A stretch of DNA of 45,484 nt from Bacteroidales bacterium. Lineage in GTDB: Bacteria; Bacteroidota; Bacteroidia; Bacteroidales; Tenuifilaceae. The translations under genes were made by a program, and so were the position numbers. This document shows, piece after piece, positions 38,707 through 45,484 of this stretch (within the stretch, counting starts at the first letter, position 1; every line of letters starts with the position of its first letter). Location of the stretch: the NCBI GenBank assembly GCA_011045955.1, contig DSBV01000043.1:1-45484 (forward strand). Reading direction: 5' to 3'. The notes beneath the pieces are model-generated. The model made no database searches. It worked only from the letters and a program-made list of their open reading frames with translations, and had not been told where the DNA came from.

Positions 38707-38738
38707 AAAAATGCGAGCGCGTCTGGGCGACGCGCTCG
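38707..38738 (-). terminator. Terminator of the type IX-secreted protein gene
   Basis: CGAGCGCGTC (38714-38723) and GACGCGCTCG (38729-38738) form a perfect 10-bp GC-rich stem with a TGGGC loop. On the minus strand it is followed by CATTTTTAA. It lies 66 bases after the stop at 38804. The hairpin also resembles repeated Bacteroidota intergenic sequence, so both roles may apply. Confidence 0.65.
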
Positions 38739-38803
38739 AGCAAGAGTGTTATAAACTATTTAAAATAATCACTAAACATAAAAACCAAACACTATATCCT
38801 GCC

Positions 38804-40183
38804 CTACTTCCCCCTGAACAGATGCAGGAACCCCTTGTAGGGGCCACGGGCAAAACGGCGATCGTCCCAGCCTCGGGCTTCGATAATGTAGTAGTAAACA
38901 CCCTCGGCAGCATCTGAGCCAGAACTGGTTCGACCATCCCAGCCTTCCCATTCGTGGGGATTGCCGCTATAGGTATAGACCAACTTACCACTCCGACTGT
39001 AAATCCGTATGGTAAACGAACGGATTGAGCGAATGCTCTCATCGGTGTCGGAAAAACGGAAAAAATCGTTCTTACCGTCGCCGTTAGGCGAAAAAACATT
39101 GGGTATGGCATCGGCGCTTAAGCGCGATGAATCTACCTTAATATCAGTAATAACCGAATCGATACACCCCGAGATGGTATTAACCGAGTAATGGTAAACC
39201 TTATAGAATCCGGGAACCATTACCTTTTTATCGGGGAATGCCTCGTGGCGCTGTGCAATTAAAGAGCTATCGCGCCAAACGGTAATATCGAAAATGCTTT
39301 CGGGAGTAATCTTTCGGGTTGTTATACGCCAGTAAATGGAATCGCAATTCAGACTTTTGCTTTCAAGCCTCAGACCGAGCAGAGCCTCATAATTGGCATT
39401 GTCATCAAAATCGTTCCATACTCCCTCTTCGTCAACCTGGATTAGATTATCAGCCTTTGTAGCAATGGCATCAACTTCAGGCGTTGTTAGGGTTAGGGTT
39501 CTCCCAAAAGGATTTTGGATAGTAACGGTATAAGTGGAATTATAAAGAGGTGCAGGATTTTCAATAACCAACTTTAAAGTAGAAGGCGATGGCAAATCAA
39601 TGCGGCTCTCCGAGGCCTGCCAGGAAACATTTGCAAAGTACTGCTGCCCGTAAGTATTCCGTTCCGGTTGATTAGAGCGTGAAAGGTCGTAGTAGGCAAA
39701 GCGGTCGTAGGCAACGTGGTACGATGAGGGGGTTGTAATTGGGTTAAGCTCAAGATACTGGCAACTATTGAATATGGCAATCTGATCGAGGGTAACATTA
39801 TCAGTAAAAAGCCAACAGGTGAAGGTTTCGGTAGAATCGGCAATATCGGTAATTACCACTCTGTAGCCGCCCTCAGTTAGGTTAAATTGATTGCTTTGAG
39901 CAACGCTAACTTCCTCGGAAAACAGCTCAAACCGCAAGACAGGGTTTGGTACTAAAGCGTTATACCTATACCATTTAAAACTGGCAATATTCCCAGTAGT
40001 ATGCCGGGCTCTAAGCGTGCCAAAATCGCCATAAAATACAAATATTGAATCCTGGTTAAGTGTATTGCTATACTGGGTAGGCAGGGTCATAGCTCTTCCC
40101 GGGGCGTTAAGTTGAGCCCGTGATGTAAAACCCACGCCCGCAAAAAAAATAATTAAAACTGATATTTTACTCCAAAATCTCAT
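38804..40183 (-). CDS. Secreted protein with gliding-motility-associated (type IX, type B) C-terminal domain
   Basis: 459 residues. Signal peptide MRFWSKISVLIIFFAGVGF...RAQ. The central 330 residues are beta-rich with no named domain (FKWYRYNALVPNPVLRFELF, Ig-like character). The last 100 residues (360-459) are the CHU_C/gliding-motility C-terminal domain: IPNVFSPNGDGKNDFFRF, IRIYSRSGKLVYTYSG, EWEGWDGRTSSG, GVYYYIIEARG. In Bacteroidota this domain directs proteins across the outer membrane through the type IX system as type B cargo. Surface-exposed or released is therefore likely; the function of the body is unknown. No secretion component is in the window. Confidence 0.88.
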   Translation of the reverse strand: MRFWSKISVLIIFFAGVGFTSRAQLNAPGRAMTLPTQYSNTLNQDSIFVFYGDFGTLRARHTTGNIASFKWYRYNALVPNPVLRFELFSEEVSVAQSNQFNLTEGGYRVVITDIADSTETFTCWLFTDNVTLDQIAIFNSCQYLELNPITTPSSYHVAYDRFAYYDLSRSNQPERNTYGQQYFANVSWQASESRIDLPSPSTLKLVIENPAPLYNSTYTVTIQNPFGRTLTLTTPEVDAIATKADNLIQVDEEGVWNDFDDNANYEALLGLRLESKSLNCDSIYWRITTRKITPESIFDITVWRDSSLIAQRHEAFPDKKVMVPGFYKVYHYSVNTISGCIDSVITDIKVDSSRLSADAIPNVFSPNGDGKNDFFRFSDTDESIRSIRSFTIRIYSRSGKLVYTYSGNPHEWEGWDGRTSSGSDAAEGVYYYIIEARGWDDRRFARGPYKGFLHLFRGK

Positions 40184-40233
40184 TAGCAGTTATAGGCAAC
40201 TAAGCGCTGTTAGTTATTTAAACGTTAAAGGTG

Positions 40234-40241
40234 CAAATTTA
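40234..40241 (-). promoter_or_regulatory. -7 box (TAAATTTG) of the type IX cargo gene
   Basis: On the minus strand TAAATTTG fits TAnnTTTG, 50 bases before the ATG at 40183, between it and the stop of murA. No TTG at the -33 position is seen. Confidence 0.4.
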
Positions 40242-40276
40242 TGCGATAAGTTAATTTAATTTTACAGGGAAAGCAC

Positions 40277-41584
40277 CTAATCAGTCCTGCGAACATTGGC
40301 ACCAATAGCATTAAGTCGGCCATCAATATTCTCGTATCCGCGGTCAATCTGCTCGATGTTATGGATAACGCTCTTACCTTCGGCCGAAAGGGCAGCGATA
40401 AGCAAAGCAACTCCCGCCCTTATATCGGGTGAGGTCATAACGGTGGGGCGTAACTTCATCTTCCGGTCGTGCCCTATTACGGTTGCACGATGAGGGTCGC
40501 AAAGGATAATTTGTGCACCCATGTCGATAAGCTTATCCACAAAGAATAGTCGGCTCTCAAACATCTTTTGGTGAATTAGCACCGAACCTTTTGCCTGTGT
40601 GGCAACCACAAGAAAAACGCTGAGCAGGTCGGGCGTTAGACCGGGCCAAGGTGCATCGGCAATGGTCAGTATTGATCCGTCGATAAACGTATCTATCTCG
40701 TAGTGTTCCTGAGGTGGGATGTGAATGTCATCGTCGATTACCTCAAACTCAATTCCCATACGGCGGAACGAATCGGGTACAATCCCAAGGTTTGGGTACG
40801 ATACATTGCGTATGGTGATATCGCTGGCCGTCAAGGCCGCAAGGCCTATGAAAGAGCCGATTTCAATCATATCGGGCAAAATGGTGTGGGTGCAACCGCC
40901 CAGGCTCTCCACGCCCTCAATGGTTAAAAGGTTTGAGCCGATGCCCGATATTTTTGCACCCATACTAACAAGCATCATGCTCAGTTGCTGAAGGTATGGC
41001 TCGCAGGCAGCGTTGTAAATGGTTGTAGTACCCGGCGTAAGCACGGCAGCCATAAGGATATTTGCCGTACCGGTAACCGAAGCCTCATCGAGCAACATAT
41101 ATGCCCCGCGCATATTTTTACCCTCAAGGGTAAAGAAATTCTCACGGGTATCGAAGTTAAACGATGCGCCTAATTTCTGAAATCCAAGGAAGTGAGTATC
41201 CAATCGTCGGCGGCCAATTTTATCGCCACCGGGTTTAGGGGCGTATGCCCTGCCATAACGAGCCAAGAGTGGTCCAACCACCATGATTGAACCGCGGATA
41301 GCCGCGGCCTTAACCTTAAAATCGGTTGTGGTGAGATACTCTACATCAACATTTTTGGCTGTAAAGGTGCACTCCGAGGAGCTGTGCCTCTGCACCTCAA
41401 CCCCCATCCCATGAAGCAGTTCAATAAGCCTATTAACATCGCGGATGTTTGGTATATTCTTGATTGTTATAGGTTCGGGAGTTAGCAGCGTGGCGCAAAT
41501 GACTTGCAGTGCCTCATTCTTTGCCCCCTGTGGGTGCAAATCGCCTTTTAGTGGCTTACCGCCATACACCTCGAATGTTGCCAT
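40277..41584 (-). CDS. murA: UDP-N-acetylglucosamine 1-carboxyvinyltransferase (MurA) with Asp at the Cys115 position
   Basis: 435 residues. Transfers enolpyruvate from PEP to UDP-GlcNAc, the first committed step of peptidoglycan synthesis. The N-terminal GGKPLKGDLHPQGAKNEAL includes the catalytic Lys-Asn pair (K22, N23). The mobile catalytic loop reads KPGGDKIGRRRLDTH, so Asp121 replaces the Cys that fosfomycin alkylates (Cys115 in E. coli). MurA with Asp here is active but fosfomycin-insensitive in other bacteria. The C-terminal half keeps VHNIEQIDRGYENID-type sequence. Twelve bases after the DUF4290 gene and probably cotranscribed with it. Confidence 0.95.
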   Translation of the reverse strand: MATFEVYGGKPLKGDLHPQGAKNEALQVICATLLTPEPITIKNIPNIRDVNRLIELLHGMGVEVQRHSSSECTFTAKNVDVEYLTTTDFKVKAAAIRGSIMVVGPLLARYGRAYAPKPGGDKIGRRRLDTHFLGFQKLGASFNFDTRENFFTLEGKNMRGAYMLLDEASVTGTANILMAAVLTPGTTTIYNAACEPYLQQLSMMLVSMGAKISGIGSNLLTIEGVESLGGCTHTILPDMIEIGSFIGLAALTASDITIRNVSYPNLGIVPDSFRRMGIEFEVIDDDIHIPPQEHYEIDTFIDGSILTIADAPWPGLTPDLLSVFLVVATQAKGSVLIHQKMFESRLFFVDKLIDMGAQIILCDPHRATVIGHDRKMKLRPTVMTSPDIRAGVALLIAALSAEGKSVIHNIEQIDRGYENIDGRLNAIGANVRRTD

Positions 41585-41596
41585 GTAGATTATTTT

Positions 41597-42190
41597 TTAG
41601 CGCTTACGATGATGCCTGGAACGTTTACCGCTGTTAACCGGTTTAACCTCGCGCTTATCAATCAACTTTGAGCCGGGAGCCATAACCAGCCTGCCTTTGC
41701 TCAGATGCTCCATATCGCGAAATATATCATCATCGGTAACCGATTCCTTATTCCATGAGATATTGGCCTTTTTCATCTGGTTGGCAATAAGATGCTTGAA
41801 GGCTTCCTTTTCAGGACCCTCATCCATCTCAATAGCTTTCTCGATCATCAGTTCAATGATACGTCCGTAATACTTGAAATTAATGGGATGGCTTGGGTAT
41901 GGAACTCTACGCGGTTTCTCATTGTATTTTTCCATATCGGGCCTTGGATAGGGCGAATCAATATCGAGATTAAAGTCGGACATGACAAAGAGGTGGTCCC
42001 AAAGCTTGTGGCGAAAATTGTTAACCGCTCTTAGCTGAGGATTAAGGTTGCCCATAATGGCAATAAGCGATTTGGCAAGTCGGTTACGTTCCTCCCTATC
42101 CTCAATGCTTGCTATGTGATCGACCATTTGCTGGATATGTCTTCCGTATTCCGGTAATCGCAGCCTTTTTCGTTGGGTATTGTAATCCAT
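41597..42190 (-). CDS. DUF4290 domain-containing protein
   Basis: 197 residues. Opens MDYNTQRKRLRLPEYGRHIQ and contains MVDHIASIEDREERNRLAK and NFRHKLWDHLFVMSDF, which I recognise as the DUF4290 family, confined largely to Bacteroidota. Predicted mostly helical and cytoplasmic, with a basic C-terminal tail (VKPNSGKRSRHHRKR after VKPVN). No function is established. It lies directly upstream of murA with a shared promoter, which suggests a housekeeping or envelope-linked role. Confidence 0.88.
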   Translation of the reverse strand: MDYNTQRKRLRLPEYGRHIQQMVDHIASIEDREERNRLAKSLIAIMGNLNPQLRAVNNFRHKLWDHLFVMSDFNLDIDSPYPRPDMEKYNEKPRRVPYPSHPINFKYYGRIIELMIEKAIEMDEGPEKEAFKHLIANQMKKANISWNKESVTDDDIFRDMEHLSKGRLVMAPGSKLIDKREVKPVNSGKRSRHHRKR

Positions 42191-42252
42191 CGACAGAATT
42201 TTAAAAAGAAATATAAGTAAATATTAGAAATACACAACACATTAACTTATCA

Positions 42253-42284
42253 CAAAGTTACACTAAAAAATTCATTTTAAGCAA
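42253..42284 (-). promoter_or_regulatory. Promoter of the DUF4290-murA pair
   Basis: On the minus strand TTG (42284-42282), a 21-base spacer, then TAACTTTG (42260-42253), the same -7 octamer as the mutL operon promoter. The leader to the ATG at 42190 is about 57 bases. Confidence 0.6.
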
Positions 42285-42418
42285 TGTTGGGAAAAAATAG
42301 CAACCAAGCCATTTTTATGAATTGAACCTAATGGTAAACGCCCAACAAAGGTTACGGTGGGAATAGCCTCGTTTAATTGCTGAACAGCGAAACCCCAAAA
42401 AGCAAGTTGAAATTTCCT

Positions 42419-42891
42419 TTAATCCCACACCCTTCCATTTTCAAAGAATTCAAACAGATACTCGTCCTGATACCTTGATATCATTCTTTTGCAAAATCAC
42501 CAGATATATCTCCCTAAACGATTTCTTTTGATGATGCTGCTTTTGGTTTAGGATGTATTTCACAACAGCATCGAGTTGTGAACGCGAATGTGAGAATGCC
42601 CCATAACCCCTGTGCCTTCAAATCTAAATTTTGATAGATTCTCTTTTTTTGCCCATACATTGCTCAAGGTTTAAATGTGCTCCACCAAGTCGGGTATTAA
42701 CTGGTTTACATTGTACCCAATAAAATTATTGATATGGAGGGGAATGCGGTTTATTGCAAGCATTTTATGCCCGTTGTTGTGAACAATTCCCGTTATATAT
42801 TTTCCCAAATTTTTTTCCACGATCTTTTTATTAAAGCATCTCTGTTTTTTGGCGAAAAAACTAAATGAACGTATAATTGGGTATATGTGTT
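42419..42891 (-). pseudogene. Decayed IS200-like (Y1/HUH) transposase
   Basis: Read on the minus strand in shifting frames, the family order is unmistakable: TYTQLYVHLVFSPKNRDALI, then a shift to KYITGIVHNNGHKMLAINRI, then PLHINNFIGY where the catalytic HIH should stand, LIPDLVEHI, FRFEG, GYGAFSHSRSQLDAVVKYIL and HHQKKSFREIYL, and finally a shift to YQDEYLFEFFENGRVWD and TAA at 42421-42419. At least four frame changes, several stops, no ATG at the head, and an HIH-to-HIN change make it dead. The intact relatives are single-gene tyrosine transposases about 150 residues long. Confidence 0.85.
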
Positions 42892-42962
42892 AGTTTTAGT
42901 TGTTTTTCTTCAAAGTTAACAATTTTAAGGTTTCGGCGCTACACCGCCTTAACTAAATTGTT

Positions 42963-45254
42963 TCACACAAGTTGTTTAAGGTTAGCAAATTTAAGTAATA
43001 AATTCTTTGAGCCCACCAAATTGAAGTTTACCAAGGCCTTTCGGTTAGGCCCTGCACCTTCAATCGACTCTACAACACCTTCGCCAAACTTTGCATGGTA
43101 AACAGCCATTCCCACTGTAATGGCCTCGGGCGAAATATCCCTGGTGTTTTTAGGGGTTGTTGGCACCTGCTGGTTAGGTTTGGTGTATGAGGAAACAGTT
43201 GATGCGGAAGACTGGCGGGTAATCCCACTGAAGTTTTGCCTCTTTAAGAATGACCTTTCGGCTATATTACCATGGTCGCCCTCGTTAAAGGGCACGTCAA
43301 TATATTCCGAATCAATCTCCTTAATAAATCGGCTTGGGGTGCAATGCGTTGGTGATCCCCACCTATAGCGGGTTTGGGCATAGGTGATATATGCCCTTTT
43401 GGCCGCGCGGGTAAGCGCAACGTAGAACAGACGACGCTCCTCCTCCAAATCCTCAGGCGATTTAACATTTAAGGTTGAAGGGAAAAGGTTCTCCTCAAGT
43501 CCTGTAAGGAAAACGTAATCGAACTCCAGTCCCTTGGCGGAGTGAACGGTCATTACGCTAACGCGGTTGGTATCGCCATCCTTGTCGGTATCCTGGTCGG
43601 TAAGCAAGGCAACGTTCTCGAGGTAATCGACCAGGGTTACGGTTTCCTCCATGCCCTCCTCCTTGCGACTTTCAATAAACTCGCGAATACTGTTAAGCAT
43701 CTCATCAATATTTTGCAGGCGCGATATTCCTTCCTGGCTCCTATCGGCTTTTAGGTCGGTGAGTAAACCTGAAGCATTAACTATGGCATACACAGCCTCG
43801 TAGGCATCCATTGTGTAAACCTTTTGCTGGAACGATACTATTAGGTTCCGGAACTCCTCAAGTTTTTTGGCAGCAGGCTGCTTAACGCCTCCGCTGTGCT
43901 TACCCAGTTCCCCAACGGTTTGCCAAAGGCTAAGACCCAACTGGTTGGCAAGAGCCTGAAGGTGCTCCATGGTTGTATCGCCTATTCCACGGGCAGGGTA
44001 ATTCACCACCCTATTAAAGGCTTCATCATCGTTTGGGTTTACCGTTAAGCGGATGTAAGCTAACAGGTTCTTAATCTCCTTGCGCTGGTAAAACGAAAGG
44101 CTACCGTAAATGCGGTAAGGGATATTGCGCTTGCGCAGGGTTTCCTCAAAAATACGCGATTGGGCATTAGTTCGGTAAAGGATTGCGATGTCACTGTAGC
44201 TGCAATGTGCCTGATGCACCAGGCTCACAATTTCCGAAGCCACAAGGAAGCCCTCCTCCTGATCAGTAAATGCTTGGATCAGTTTGATCCTCTCTCCCAC
44301 CTCATTGCTGGAGTAGGCCACCTTTGGAATTTGACGTTGATTTTTGGCAATTACGCTGTTTGCAGCGTTTACTATGGTTTGTGTGGATCGGTAGTTCTGT
44401 TCAAGTTTGAATAGTTTGTATTCCTTATAATCGTTCTGAAAATTTAGGATATTCTCAATCTTAGCGCCCCGGAACGAGTAAATACTTTGGGCATCGTCGC
44501 CCACCACACAAAGGTTACGATGGCTCTCCGAAAGCTTTTTTACAATCAGATACTGCGAAAAGTTAGTGTCCTGGTACTCATCAACCAGAATGTATCGGAA
44601 TTTATTTTGATACTTAAGCAGCACATCGGGAAAATCGCGGAAAAGGATGTTGGTGTTGAGCAGGAGGTCGTCGAAATCCATGGCCGATGCCTTTTGGCAA
44701 CGCTGGGAGTAAAGGGTGTAGATACGATGAAATTCTCCCTTGCGGGCATGAACATCCTGGAAAATGATGCTGGCGTTTTGGGCGTAAGCCTGCGGCGTTA
44801 TTAAATTATTCTTGGCAATGGAAATGCGCGACAGAATCTCGCCGGGCTTGTAAACCTGTGTATCGAGTTTAAGCTCCTTAATGATTTGAGCAATCAGGTT
44901 TTTGGAATCGGTGGTATCGTAAATGGTAAAGTTTTTATCGTACCCCAGCTTTTCGGCCTCGTTGCGAAGTATTTTAGCAAAAATAGAGTGAAAGGTTCCC
45001 ATCCAGAGCTTAGCGGCTGTCTCATGCCCTACAATACGGGCAATACGATCCTTCATCTCACGGGCAGCCTTATTGGTAAAGGTAAGAGCAAGAACCGACC
45101 AGGGCTTAACCCCCAAAGTAAGCAAATGAGCAATCCGATATGTTAAAACCCTTGTTTTGCCTGAGCCTGCCGACGCAATCACTAAACTTGGTCCTTCAAT
45201 GCTTGTAACTGCCTCACGCTGAACCTCGCTTAACTCATCCAAATAGTTTGACAT
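42963..45254 (-). CDS. pcrA: ATP-dependent DNA helicase, PcrA/UvrD family
   Basis: 763 residues from the ATG at 45254 (MSNYLDELSEVQREAV); the frame extends 24 codons upstream into non-homologous sequence. Superfamily 1A motifs are in order: Q motif LSEVQREAV, Walker A ASAGSGKT at 27-34, VDEYQDTN (II), GDDAQSIYSFRGA (III), YRSTQTI (IV), TVHSAKGLEFDYVFL (V), and YVALTRAAKRAYITYA (VI). The C-terminal 60 residues form the PcrA Tudor-like domain (VGMAVYHAKFGEGVVESIEG), which in PcrA binds RNA polymerase. Unwinds 3'-to-5' in nucleotide excision and mismatch repair and clears RecA and stalled polymerase. Confidence 0.95.
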   Translation of the reverse strand: MSNYLDELSEVQREAVTSIEGPSLVIASAGSGKTRVLTYRIAHLLTLGVKPWSVLALTFTNKAAREMKDRIARIVGHETAAKLWMGTFHSIFAKILRNEAEKLGYDKNFTIYDTTDSKNLIAQIIKELKLDTQVYKPGEILSRISIAKNNLITPQAYAQNASIIFQDVHARKGEFHRIYTLYSQRCQKASAMDFDDLLLNTNILFRDFPDVLLKYQNKFRYILVDEYQDTNFSQYLIVKKLSESHRNLCVVGDDAQSIYSFRGAKIENILNFQNDYKEYKLFKLEQNYRSTQTIVNAANSVIAKNQRQIPKVAYSSNEVGERIKLIQAFTDQEEGFLVASEIVSLVHQAHCSYSDIAILYRTNAQSRIFEETLRKRNIPYRIYGSLSFYQRKEIKNLLAYIRLTVNPNDDEAFNRVVNYPARGIGDTTMEHLQALANQLGLSLWQTVGELGKHSGGVKQPAAKKLEEFRNLIVSFQQKVYTMDAYEAVYAIVNASGLLTDLKADRSQEGISRLQNIDEMLNSIREFIESRKEEGMEETVTLVDYLENVALLTDQDTDKDGDTNRVSVMTVHSAKGLEFDYVFLTGLEENLFPSTLNVKSPEDLEEERRLFYVALTRAAKRAYITYAQTRYRWGSPTHCTPSRFIKEIDSEYIDVPFNEGDHGNIAERSFLKRQNFSGITRQSSASTVSSYTKPNQQVPTTPKNTRDISPEAITVGMAVYHAKFGEGVVESIEGAGPNRKALVNFNLVGSKNLLLKFANLKQLV

Positions 45255-45274
45255 TCCGATACAAAAATTTACCA

Positions 45275-45282
45275 CAAAAGTA
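45275..45282 (-). promoter_or_regulatory. -7 box (TACTTTTG) of the helicase gene
   Basis: On the minus strand TACTTTTG matches TAnnTTTG and ends 20 bases before the ATG at 45254, the same short spacing seen for other genes in the window. No TTG is found at -33. Confidence 0.45.
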
Positions 45283-45320
45283 GTTAATTTACAGTGTTCA
45301 TTGTACTGAAGGGGGATGAG

Positions 45321-45348
45321 ATTCAAAATTCAAAATTCAAGATTCAAG
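45321..45348. repeat. Four tandem heptamers ATTCAAR
   Basis: ATTCAAA, ATTCAAA, ATTCAAG, ATTCAAG follow one another without gaps; a looser TTCAAAGTTCAAAAG follows at 45370-45384. It lies in the gene-free 230 bases at the window end, upstream of the helicase promoter. Beyond it I see no further structure. Confidence 0.7.
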
Positions 45349-45484
45349 TAACTGGGCTGCAATGTAGGTTTCAAAGTTCAAAAGCCTACTCCTCTTTGGG
45401 GGTTCAGCAACCCTTTTACCTATCAACAAAAAATTTTACACCTTAAGGTAGATTAAAAATTATGTGAAATGGAAAATGTTTTTC

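Noticed and set aside
42911-42918. TAACTTTG on the minus strand as an active promoter
   Set aside because: No -33 element, and the only gene it would serve is the dead transposase.
42877-43101. 74-codon plus-strand frame between the transposase relic and the helicase 3' end
   Set aside because: Overlaps both the relic and the end of pcrA in antisense; no family or promoter.

Overview
The window reads as a chromosomal segment of a Bacteroidota bacterium, most likely order Bacteroidales or a close relative. Reasons: -7 boxes of the form TAnnTTTG precede many genes and Shine-Dalgarno sites are scarce; a protein carries the gliding-motility-associated (type IX secretion type B) C-terminal domain; DUF5723 and DUF4290 proteins are present; a Reg_prop/Y_Y_Y sensor is present; and a second, divergent EF-G lies beside the str operon. 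No plasmid, phage or CRISPR structure is visible, and no rRNA or tRNA gene was recognised.

Layout. 1-1268 is a decaying region: the tail of an unrecognised gene, an outer-membrane-type barrel gene broken at its start codon and by an internal TGA, a clear terminator, and about 400 bases of non-coding DNA. 1269-3040 holds a secreted regulatory-like-domain protein and a PLP-dependent threonine/serine dehydratase. 3037-8078 (minus) is a probable operon: small membrane protein, mutL, two rhomboid proteases and a membrane-anchored endonuclease/exonuclease/phosphatase-family protein. 8363-10456 (plus) is a lipoprotein plus DUF5723 barrel pair. 10517-15766 (minus) holds a UbiD-family decarboxylase followed by a very large sensor joining a periplasmic propeller to a cytoplasmic SpoIIE/PP2C phosphatase. 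Enolase follows as its own unit.

17225-35026 (minus) is one uninterrupted ribosomal superoperon of 33 genes, from rpsL to rplQ, merging the str, S10, spc and alpha operons with fusA, secY, map, infA and rpoA inside. Two tandem, near-consensus Bacteroidota promoters lie upstream of rpsL and a terminator lies after rplQ. Divergent from it, at 35432, is an EF-G paralog whose G-domain has lost the catalytic histidine and the NKxD lysine. It resembles the EF-G2 of gut Bacteroides that was reported to act without GTP hydrolysis.

37670-45254 holds a cyclophilin, a 675-base gene-free patch of imperfect hairpins, a type IX-secreted protein, murA with Asp at the catalytic Cys position (predicted fosfomycin insensitivity), DUF4290, a heavily decayed IS200-like transposase, and a PcrA/UvrD helicase.

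The window is dominated by core information processing: ribosome, translation factors, RNA polymerase alpha, protein export, mismatch repair and a helicase. I did not find an obviously new multi-gene system. The most rewarding items are the EF-G2 locus with its structured leader, the propeller-phosphatase sensor, the MurA active-site change, the terminator/promoter cassettes, and the two decayed genes whose lesions can be read base by base.
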